Origin: Methanobacteriota archaeon
GTDB taxonomy: Archaea > Thermoplasmatota > Thermoplasmata > RBG-16-68-12 > EA-27
Length of the DNA: 13,448 nt
Direction: 5' to 3'
NCBI GenBank assembly: GCA_016207545.1
Contig: JACQPO010000179.1
Span: 1-13,448 of the forward strand
Numbering within the stretch: the first letter of the stretch is position 1; each line of letters begins with the position of its first letter. This document shows positions 6,019 through 12,916 of the stretch, in pieces. Under the pieces are notes generated by a model, which saw only the letters and a program-made list of their open reading frames with translations, did not search any database and was not told where the DNA came from. The position numbers and the translations under genes are program-made.

Positions 6019-6621
6019 ATGGCGCCGGGCGACCCAAAGAAAGCACTCGAAGCCCTTGCGAGCGAGCACGGGCTCCCGATCCTCCGATTCCTGCAGGGCC
6101 GGGACTGGACCCTCGCGAGCGGAGTCGCGGAAGGGCTCGGCGTCCACACCTCGACCGCGAGCAAGTACCTCGCGATTTTCCACGATGCAGGGTTCCTCGA
6201 ACGGCGCCCGCACCCTGCGAAGCGGCCGACGTTCGCCTTCCGCCTCCGATCGCCGCTCATCCGCCTCGAGTTCGACCTCGGCGAGAGGGTCGAAAGCCCG
6301 GACGCGGCGGACCTCGCAAAGGCGTTCGCGGGCTCCCTCCTCGACGCCGCCCACAAGGTCGGGGGCGCCCGGCTCGCCTCGAACCTCGCCGGCACCCTGT
6401 TCGAAGGGCCCGACTGGCGGCGCGCCCTCGACCGGCGGTTCCGGTTCGCGCCGGACGCGCGGACCGCGATGCACATCCTGCTCCAAGACGCGCGCAAGGC
6501 GTGCGGGGATGTCCTCGGGCCCGCGGCCGCGGGCCGGCTCGTCCGCATCGCGTTGGAAGACGCGTCGGAGGGACGACAGGACGTCGTGGAGGCGCTCGGA
6601 CTCCAGGAGGATGTCGCGTGA
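6019..6621 (+). CDS. ArsR-like winged helix-turn-helix transcriptional regulator
   Basis: 200 residues. The N-terminal 80 form a winged-helix domain: HGLPILRFLQGRDW (helix 1), LASGVAEGLGVHTSTASKYL (helix-turn-helix, about 32-51) and a wing around RRPHPAKRPTFAFRL. The C-terminal 110 residues are helical (AKAFAGSLLDAAHKVGG, then TAMHILLQDARKACGDVLGP) and are probably a dimerisation or sensor part. No cysteine metal site of the ArsR type is seen; the only cysteine is in the C-terminal part. The start is the ATG at 6019. It is the first gene of the operon, sits behind the palindrome at 5978-6000 and overlaps the next gene by GTGA. Likely role: local regulator of this operon. Confidence 0.8.
   Translation: MAPGDPKKALEALASEHGLPILRFLQGRDWTLASGVAEGLGVHTSTASKYLAIFHDAGFLERRPHPAKRPTFAFRLRSPLIRLEFDLGERVESPDAADLAKAFAGSLLDAAHKVGGARLASNLAGTLFEGPDWRRALDRRFRFAPDARTAMHILLQDARKACGDVLGPAAAGRLVRIALEDASEGRQDVVEALGLQEDVA
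6606..6611 (+). promoter_or_regulatory. Shine-Dalgarno fixing the GTG start of the KaiC-like gene
   Basis: AGGAGG inside the end of the winged-helix gene, six bases before the GTG at 6618. It selects this GTG over upstream in-frame codons and indicates translational coupling across the GTGA overlap. Confidence 0.7.
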
Positions 6622-7355
6622 CCGTCGTGCGCACGGTCGCGGCGGCGATCCCGCGGGCGCCGACGGGCATCGAGGGGCTCGACACGCTGATCCAGGGCGG
6701 GTTCCCCCGCCACAGCGTGAACGTCGTCGCGGGACCCGCCGGGAGCGGGAAGACCCTGTTCGGCCTCCAGTTCGCGTACAACGGCGCCGCGCGGTTCGAC
6801 GAGCCGGCGGCGTACCTCGCGCTCGAGGAGAACCGCGAGAGCATCGAGCGGGTGGTGGCGACGTTCGGCATGGACCTCGCCGCCCTCGAGGCGACCGGCA
6901 AGTTCGTCCTCGTCGACCTCGGCGCCGTGCGCGCCGGGAGCTCGCGGGACGGCATTGCGGTCGGGCTGCGGGAGTTGGAGGACTTCCTGCGCAGCCTCAT
7001 CGCCTCGACCCACGTCCAGCGCATCGTCATCGACTCCATCTCCGCGATCGGGCTGCGGTACCGGAGCCTGCCCGACCTGCGGGAGGAGATGTTCGGCTTC
7101 ACCCGCTTCCTGCGGGAGTCGAAGGTCACGACCCTCCTGTTGACGGAATCGCCCGAGCAGGGTCGTCTGACCCGGTTCGGGATCGAACAGTTCCTCGCGG
7201 ACTCGTTCCTCCACCTCGCGCTTGAGGAGGTGAAGGGCGACCTCCGCCGCACCCTCACGGTCCGCAAGATGCGGTTCACGCGCCACGACACCGGGAAGCA
7301 CCCCGTGCACATCACGGCGGCCGGCCTCGTCGTGGCGCAGGAGCGGGTCGCATGA
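6618..7355 (+). CDS. KaiC-like (RecA-superfamily) single-domain ATPase
   Basis: 245 residues forming one KaiC domain. It has TGIEGLDTLIQGGFPRHS, the entry motif of KaiC/RadA-like ATPases, Walker A GPAGSGKT (39-46), the catalytic glutamate pair in ALEEN (E70, E71) and Walker B RIVIDSIS (D139). It ends with a KMRFTRHDTGKHPVHIT strand pair typical of the fold. All catalytic residues are present, so ATP binding and hydrolysis, probably as a hexamer or by pairing with the next protein, are expected. Such single-domain KaiC homologues in archaea act in signalling and in archaellum or pilus control (ArlH is one branch); this one is not specifically ArlH. Start GTG 6618 overlaps the previous stop by GTGA, and its stop overlaps the next start by ATGA. 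A coupled partner role with the degenerate KaiC domain of the next gene is likely (inference). Confidence 0.88.
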   Translation: MTVVRTVAAAIPRAPTGIEGLDTLIQGGFPRHSVNVVAGPAGSGKTLFGLQFAYNGAARFDEPAAYLALEENRESIERVVATFGMDLAALEATGKFVLVDLGAVRAGSSRDGIAVGLRELEDFLRSLIASTHVQRIVIDSISAIGLRYRSLPDLREEMFGFTRFLRESKVTTLLLTESPEQGRLTRFGIEQFLADSFLHLALEEVKGDLRRTLTVRKMRFTRHDTGKHPVHITAAGLVVAQERVA

Positions 7356-10300
7356 GGGTCACCTCCGGCGTCCCCGGCTTCGACGCCCTCGTCCAGGGCG
7401 GCTTGCCGAAGGGCGCGGCCGTCATCGTCCAAGGCCCGTCGGGTCGCGAGAAGGACGCGTTCCTCTTCCAGTTCGTCGTCGAGGGGCTGCGCAAGGGAGG
7501 CGCGGCGCTCGTCGTCCTCTCCTCCGTGTCCCCAACGACGTACCAGAACGACCTGCGGGTGTTCGGCGTCGACGTGGACCGCGCGATCGCGGAGAACCGC
7601 CTGAAGTTCGTGGACTGGTTCTCGTACAAGGAGGAGACCGTCCACGACGTCGAGGCGGACGGGCCGACGTACAAGGCGTCGATCGACCTCGCGAACGTCG
7701 GGATCGCGATCTCCCGGGCGATCGCCTCGCTTCCGCGGGACCTGGAGCTGCGGGCGGCCGTAGAGATCCTGTCCTCCGCGCTGAGCATCTACGACCTGCC
7801 GAACGTCTATACCCTCGCGCAGTCGACGAAGGCGAAGCTCGAGCGGTTCGGCTTCACGTCCCTCTTCGTCGTCGAGAAGGAGATGCACGACGAGCGGACG
7901 TTGTCGTCCCTCCACCAACCGTTCGACGGGGTCGTCGACATCGAGCGGCTTCGAGAGGGCGACGCGATCGTCCGCAAGGTCGCCGTGTTGAGCCTGAAGG
8001 CGACCGCCGCGCAGTTGAAGTACGTCCCGCTCGAGGTCGGCCCCGACAACCTGCTCCGGATCCCCACGGTTTCTGAACGGGAGCGGACGCTCCACCACCA
8101 GGAAGAGCTCATCCGCACGAACCCGCGAGACCCGAAGATCTGGCTCGCGACCGCGCGGAACCTGAACGCGATGGGCGAGCACGAACGCGCGCTCCGGTGC
8201 GTGGACGCCGCGCTGTCCATCGACGCGAACGACCTCGACGCCTGGCGGTTCAAGGCGGACGTGCTCGAGGCGCTCGGGCGCCGCGCGGAGGCCGACCAGG
8301 CGCGCGTGCGCGCCGCGGGACCGACCGCCGCGCCGAAGAAGGAGGACCCGATGACCCACCTCCTCGCGACCGTCGAGCAGCGTTTGGCGGTGAACCCGCG
8401 GGACGCGGACGCCCTGTTCGTGAAGGCGGCCGCCGAGGCGAAGTTGGAGGACTTGGCCGGCTCGATCGCGACGCTCGAAGTCCTCGCAAAGGTCGACGAG
8501 GCGTACCCGGGCCTGTGGGTCCTGAAGGCGAAGCTCCACGCGCGACGCGGGGAGCGGGAGAAGGCGAAGGAATCCCGCCTGCGCGCGCAGGAAGTCGAGC
8601 GGCGCGCGGAGCGGGCCGCCGTGCGGGAGCGGGAAGGGCCCCGGGTGACGCCCGAGGCCGCGCCCACGCCGAAGCCGATCTTTTTGTGCCCGAAGTGCGA
8701 CGCGGTCGTCGGCGAGGACGACGCGAAGTGCCCCTCGTGTGGCGTGCTGTTCGAGACGCCGGAGAAGCCGGAGGGCCGCGAGGTCCGGCCCCCGCCGACG
8801 CCCCCCGCGCCGCCGCGCAAGGGCCTCACAAACGGCCTCGTCCGTGAGACGCAGAAAGGAGTCGGCCGGACGAACGGTCTCGTGAACGGGACCCGGGGGC
8901 GAACGAACGGGCTCGTCAATGGGACGCGTGCGCGCGGACGCACGAACGGGTTGGTCAACGGAACGAGAGGCCGCACGAATGGACTTGTGAACGGTACGCG
9001 AGGCCGCACGAACGGTCTGGTCAACGGTACGCGGGGCCGGACGAACGGCCTCGTGAACGGGACCCGAGGGCGAACGAACGGGCTCGTCAACGGGGTGGGC
9101 GGACTCCGTGCCGGCCTCACGAACGGGTTGACGAACGGCTCCGGGTTCACGAACGGCCTCGGCTCCGCGCGGCTCCACCGGGAGGCGAAGGTCGCCCGCT
9201 GGAAGCTGTACGTCATCCCGCTCCTCAGCACCCTCATGCTCCTCGTCCCGCTCCTCGGGCCGGCGACGCCCTCCCTCGACCTGTACCCCATCGCGATTGA
9301 CGGAAACGCGTCGGACTGGAATCCCCAAGCGATCGCGGCCCAGAGCCCGGCCGCCCTCGCGAACCCGAACGTGGACATCGTGCGGTTCGGCATCGCGGAC
9401 AACGTCGCGTACCTCGCGTTCCTCGTCGAGGTGAACGGGACCGCCCTTCGCGGCGGCGGCACACCGCCCACGATGGATACGTTCCGCATCTTCCTCGACG
9501 TGGACCGGAGCGCGTCCACCGGGTATCGGGTCTCCGGCCTCGGGGCGGACCGCATGCTCGAAATCTCCGGGTGGAACGGCAACGTGAACGATGGCAAGTT
9601 GTATGAGTGGGACACGAATCGCGACGGATCCGATTGGCGGGGCTGGATTAAGCCGACGGGCATCCAGGCCGCCGTCAGCGGTGCCCTCCTCGAGACGCAG
9701 GTCGACTGGCTCGCGGTCCTCCCGGAAAAGGCCCCCGTCTACGCAGCCCTTCACGCACGCGGATACGACGGCACGGAGGACACCGCGGAGTACGTCCTCA
9801 ACTCCGGCGGGGGCAGCCTCCTCGTCGTCCAGGAATCCGTCGCCGCGACGGTGCTCGCCTTCCCGAACGAACCCCTGTTAGGGGTCGACCTGAGCGCGCA
9901 CGGGCGCGACATCTCCGTCAGCGGGTTGAGGGTCACGCTCACGGGCTCCGCGCCGTTCAACACGGTCCGCGCCTTGCGCCTCATCGACGACCAAGGCACC
10001 CTCCTGGAGCAGCGCATCCCCATCGACCGTCGGGTGCCGTTCCAGTTCGCGGAGCGAACGATTGCGGCGGGTTCCTCCTCTCGCTTGCTCGTCATTGCGG
10101 AGACGGTCGCGACGAACGGCCTCACCCTCGGGGCAGTCGTTGCGAGCCCAGCGGACGTGACGACTCAGGAGGCTCCCGTCTCCCTCCGCCAAATCCCGTC
10201 CGCTCGCGACGTCGGGTACATCGGATCGCCGCCGGCGTCCCCCGCGATTGACGGCGGATACGCGGAGTGGACCGTTGCGACAGCAGATCCCGCGGGCGAC

Positions 10301-12757
10301 GTGCGGAATCCGAGGATCGACCTGACGGGATTCGCGAGCATGGCCGTGGGGGCATCCTCCCACTTCTTCCTCGAGGTCTCCGGCCGACTCCTCGGCGGGA
10401 CGTGGGTCGCGGAGGGGAACCGCCTCGTCCCGCAGCCCGGGCCGACGACCCAGCCGGACCAAGACCGGGACACGGTCCCCGACGCGGTCGACCTGTTCCC
10501 GCTCGACTTCAACAACGACGGGATTCCCGACACGCAGACGAACGGGGACTACGACGGCGACGGGATGACGGATTACGGTTACCCCGGCGGCATCGACGTC
10601 GTACTCGAAACGACGATTCCTGCGACGTTCCCCGCACCGTACGCGGGGCGGGAGGTTCGCATCTACATCGGCCCCACGGAGCGGCCGCCGATGCCCCGCG
10701 AGGATGCGGTCCGCGTGTTCGTGGACCTCGACAACAGCACGGCGACGGGCTATGGGATCGCCGGGCTCGGCGCGGACCGACTGGTCGAGATTCAGGGGAT
10801 GGACGGAACGGTGGCCTCCGGCGCCGCCTTCACGTTTGGCGGCGCGTCGCCGGGGGAGTGGTCATGGTCGCTCCAGGGGAACGTCACGCTCTCCCTCGGC
10901 TACCGGGCGATGGAGTTCGCGGTTCCGGAAAGCCTGCTCGGCCCGGCGTCCCGCTTGTACGTCGAGGTCTCCGACACCCTCGCCTCCTTCGACTCCTTGG
11001 GCGGCACCCGCGGGCTCGTCCGCGCGCCTCCCCTTACGCGGGCAGCGGGCTGGGACCCCCCACGCCTCTTGGACATCGCCGGAAACGGCGTGTTCCGTCT
11101 CCACGACACGGCCCACTCCACGGAAACCGCGTGCACCGTGAACAAGGTCGCGTCGAGCAGCCTTGGCGCAGGTAACTTGAAATCCGTGACGCTGTCCTCG
11201 GGAGAATCCGCGTGTTGGTACGTCGACGAAACGACGGGGAAGACGATCCCCGCAGGGGACTGGGAATCCCTGCTGGACATCTCGTCCCCCGGATCCGCTT
11301 ACCAGGACGGAGCGTCGGTCTCGGTACCCACAACGATAGGTGCAATCGACTCGATCGCGACAAGCCTGCCGGCAGGAACGAATCTGGTGATTGCGGCAAT
11401 CCAGTTCGACAACACGGCCGGGGGTAATATCGGCATCTTGGCGGGAGACCTGGAGCTGCGGAGGGGGACGCTCGGCTCGGATCCCCTGCTCGCGGAAAAT
11501 GAGTTCCGGTACTATGTCGCCGCCAATGGAGCCCGTAACGACGGGAATTTCGCGTTGCTCATCGGACGGGACGTGGGTGCGCCGAGCAGCCCTACGTACG
11601 CGGTCCGGGCTCAGGCCACCGCCACGGGGGTGAACGCCGAGGTCAAGTTCCTCGTCTTGAACGGGGTCCCCGCCTCCTCGTTCGGCGACGGGAGCTCCGT
11701 CGGCATCGGCACCTCCGAGACGACGTTGTTGTCCCACACCTCGTCCGTCGGCGCGGGGGACAACGTCGTCATCGCAGTCGTGCAGCTCGACTCTGCGACC
11801 GGGGGGGACCAGACGATCGCCGCGGGGAATGTCAAGCTCAAGAGGAGCACGACGACCCTCACGTCGAATGAGCTTGCAATCACGATCAGGGACCAGACGA
11901 ACGGCGAGGATTTCCCCTTCTACGTGTTGATCGCGAGGGACGCGAGTGCCCCCGCGAATCCGACGTACGACGTGACGGCCCTCCACAGCGCGACGGGCAT
12001 CAACGGAGAAGCGAAGATCCTTGTGTTTAACGGACTCTCGTCCGCAATCGTCGACAGCGGGAGCGTGACGGTGGGCACCACGAGGACCCAGGTCGGGCAA
12101 GTTTCCACGACGTTCGCTGCGGGCGACGATGTGCTGATTGGATCGTTCCAAATCCGACCAAGCGCGGACATGACCCTCGCGGCATCCTCCCTCGAGGTGA
12201 CGCGAGTCGGTGGCACCGCCTTTACGAACCAGTTTGCGGACCGACTCGACTCGGTTAAGCCGAACGGTTTGTCGCACATCATCCTGGGAAAGGAAAGGAC
12301 AACCGCCGCGAACGCAACGTACGAGGGGGCTGCGACGGCTCCGGCCAACAGCGCGACAATGGAGCTGAAGCTGGTCGCAATCCACGTCAACGATACCGCT
12401 GCGACGGAATACGACGTTTACTTCGAGATCTGGAACCTCAACACGGACACGGTCGCGGAGACGATCGGATCCTGCCTCAACGTGACGACGTACGGGGACG
12501 ACGTGAGGTGCCTCGTATCTGGTGTCGCTTCGAAGACGATTTCTTCGACACAAGCTGCCAGGGTTCGAATCGCCCACTCGTCCTCCTCGGGGAAGGTGAC
12601 CATCGAGTACGACGCCACGGCCAGCTCTGGAAACTCGAGGGTCACCCTGCCCATTCCGGAATTCTCCGACGCCTTCGTGCCGGTCGGCATGGTCGTGGTT
12701 GCGGTAATGGTTGGAGGGCGCTTGCGACGGAGACCGAAGCAAAAAGGCGAGGCGTAG
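7352..12757 (+). CDS. Giant membrane-spanning protein: pseudo-KaiC domain, TPRs, zinc ribbon, NGLVNG repeats, DOMON-like surface domains, PEF-CTERM-like tail
   Basis: 1801 residues in one uninterrupted frame; AGGAG lies eight bases before the ATG. In order: residues 1-235, KaiC-like domain with broken Walker A (GPSGREKD, 28-35), SS (57-58) where the active neighbour has EE, and VEILSS in place of Walker B. 240-420, TPR-like helices with NPRDP/NPRDA turns. 446-463, zinc ribbon C446, C449, C460, C463, then a Pro-rich linker. 491-604, Asn-Gly repeats. 619-637, membrane helix after REAKVARWK (N-terminus inside). 643-830, DOMON/CBM9-like domain starting IDGNASDW. About 966-1220, a second copy starting IDGGYAEW with a Ca-binding-like acidic insert (1036-1080). 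1321-1681, three ~120-residue modules. 1769-1771 PEF, then helix and Arg/Lys tail. Extracellular cysteines at 1261, 1288, 1708 and 1720 could pair. Likely an envelope protein cut and anchored by an archaeosortase, coupled to cytoplasmic ATPase signalling (inference). Confidence 0.85.
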   Translation: MRVTSGVPGFDALVQGGLPKGAAVIVQGPSGREKDAFLFQFVVEGLRKGGAALVVLSSVSPTTYQNDLRVFGVDVDRAIAENRLKFVDWFSYKEETVHDVEADGPTYKASIDLANVGIAISRAIASLPRDLELRAAVEILSSALSIYDLPNVYTLAQSTKAKLERFGFTSLFVVEKEMHDERTLSSLHQPFDGVVDIERLREGDAIVRKVAVLSLKATAAQLKYVPLEVGPDNLLRIPTVSERERTLHHQEELIRTNPRDPKIWLATARNLNAMGEHERALRCVDAALSIDANDLDAWRFKADVLEALGRRAEADQARVRAAGPTAAPKKEDPMTHLLATVEQRLAVNPRDADALFVKAAAEAKLEDLAGSIATLEVLAKVDEAYPGLWVLKAKLHARRGEREKAKESRLRAQEVERRAERAAVREREGPRVTPEAAPTPKPIFLCPKCDAVVGEDDAKCPSCGVLFETPEKPEGREVRPPPTPPAPPRKGLTNGLVRETQKGVGRTNGLVNGTRGRTNGLVNGTRARGRTNGLVNGTRGRTNGLVNGTRGRTNGLVNGTRGRTNGLVNGTRGRTNGLVNGVGGLRAGLTNGLTNGSGFTNGLGSARLHREAKVARWKLYVIPLLSTLMLLVPLLGPATPSLDLYPIAIDGNASDWNPQAIAAQSPAALANPNVDIVRFGIADNVAYLAFLVEVNGTALRGGGTPPTMDTFRIFLDVDRSASTGYRVSGLGADRMLEISGWNGNVNDGKLYEWDTNRDGSDWRGWIKPTGIQAAVSGALLETQVDWLAVLPEKAPVYAALHARGYDGTEDTAEYVLNSGGGSLLVVQESVAATVLAFPNEPLLGVDLSAHGRDISVSGLRVTLTGSAPFNTVRALRLIDDQGTLLEQRIPIDRRVPFQFAERTIAAGSSSRLLVIAETVATNGLTLGAVVASPADVTTQEAPVSLRQIPSARDVGYIGSPPASPAIDGGYAEWTVATADPAGDVRNPRIDLTGFASMAVGASSHFFLEVSGRLLGGTWVAEGNRLVPQPGPTTQPDQDRDTVPDAVDLFPLDFNNDGIPDTQTNGDYDGDGMTDYGYPGGIDVVLETTIPATFPAPYAGREVRIYIGPTERPPMPREDAVRVFVDLDNSTATGYGIAGLGADRLVEIQGMDGTVASGAAFTFGGASPGEWSWSLQGNVTLSLGYRAMEFAVPESLLGPASRLYVEVSDTLASFDSLGGTRGLVRAPPLTRAAGWDPPRLLDIAGNGVFRLHDTAHSTETACTVNKVASSSLGAGNLKSVTLSSGESACWYVDETTGKTIPAGDWESLLDISSPGSAYQDGASVSVPTTIGAIDSIATSLPAGTNLVIAAIQFDNTAGGNIGILAGDLELRRGTLGSDPLLAENEFRYYVAANGARNDGNFALLIGRDVGAPSSPTYAVRAQATATGVNAEVKFLVLNGVPASSFGDGSSVGIGTSETTLLSHTSSVGAGDNVVIAVVQLDSATGGDQTIAAGNVKLKRSTTTLTSNELAITIRDQTNGEDFPFYVLIARDASAPANPTYDVTALHSATGINGEAKILVFNGLSSAIVDSGSVTVGTTRTQVGQVSTTFAAGDDVLIGSFQIRPSADMTLAASSLEVTRVGGTAFTNQFADRLDSVKPNGLSHIILGKERTTAANATYEGAATAPANSATMELKLVAIHVNDTAATEYDVYFEIWNLNTDTVAETIGSCLNVTTYGDDVRCLVSGVASKTISSTQAARVRIAHSSSSGKVTIEYDATASSGNSRVTLPIPEFSDAFVPVGMVVVAVMVGGRLRRRPKQKGEA
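8864..9100 (+). repeat. Seven in-frame copies of a 33-base unit encoding GRTNGLVNGTR
   Basis: Units start at 8864, 8897, 8936, 8969, 9002, 9035 and 9068. The second carries two extra codons (Ala-Arg) and the last ends VG instead of TR. Degenerate copies flank the array (GLTNGLV at 8822-8842; GLTNGLTNGSGFTNGLG at about 9113-9165). The peptide is identical from unit to unit while synonymous sites differ widely: Gly as GGC, GGG, GGA or GGT, Arg as CGG, CGA, CGC, CGT or AGA, Val as GTC or GTG. Units 1-2 and 6-7 are nearly identical in DNA, suggesting a later copy of a two-unit block. It lies between the zinc ribbon and the membrane helix, on the predicted cytoplasmic side. Confidence 0.95.
11312..12395 (+). 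repeat. Three tandem ~120-residue surface modules within the giant gene
   Basis: Modules at about 11312-11680, 11681-12046 and 12047-12395. Shared landmarks are an opening SVxxGT/S..., then AG(T/D)N(L/V)VIAxxQ or AGDDVLIGSFQI, a beta stretch with xLxxxR, then F(A/Y)(L/V)LI(G/A)RD in the first two with an A-P-(S/A)-xPTY loop, and a closing ATGVNAEVKFLVLNG or ATGINGEAKILVFNG. The third copy is the most divergent. The pattern is that of beta-sandwich repeats in surface proteins. Codons here end in A or T more often than in the first half of the gene. Confidence 0.75.
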
Positions 12758-12760
12758 ACC

Positions 12761-12916
12761 GTGGCTCGATTCGGGCAGTACTGGAAGTCGTCGGCATCGG
12801 AGACGTATTTCTTGACCCCGGAGTTCGAACTCCTCGTGATCCCCCTCCTCGGCATTCTGTTCGTCGCCTTCCGGCGGCGATGTGCGAGCCGGACATCCCG
12901 GAAGGGAGCCACGTGA
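12761..12916 (+). CDS. 51-residue protein consisting almost only of a PEF-CTERM-like sorting tail
   Basis: It starts at a GTG three bases after the giant gene's stop, with a weak GAGG eight bases upstream. It reads MARFGQYWKSSASETYFLTP and then EFELLVIPLLGILFVAFRRR, ending in a basic tail. PEF is at residues 20-22, a hydrophobic helix follows, then an Arg cluster: the same tripartite layout as the end of the giant protein, with no signal peptide or mature domain ahead. Its stop overlaps the next gene's GTG by GTGA, which supports translation. It may be a relic of a deleted surface-protein gene, a decoy or small substrate for the sorting enzyme, or a membrane micro-protein. The frame is the same as the giant gene's, so a past stop-codon mutation or a duplicated tail is also possible. 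Confidence 0.65.
   Translation: MARFGQYWKSSASETYFLTPEFELLVIPLLGILFVAFRRRCASRTSRKGAT

Noticed and set aside
8822..9165. CRISPR array
   Set aside because: The 33-base periodic units are contiguous with no spacers, keep the reading frame, and encode a conserved peptide.
6257..9754. Very long minus-strand open frame (over 1100 codons) opposite the operon
   Set aside because: A typical antisense shadow of high-GC genes: Arg/Pro/Gly-rich translation without domains, while the plus strand shows clear conserved motifs.
12562..12572. GGTTCGAATC, resembling a tRNA T-loop arm
   Set aside because: It lies inside the giant gene, in frame as ordinary codons, and no acceptor stem, D-arm or anticodon arm can be built around it.
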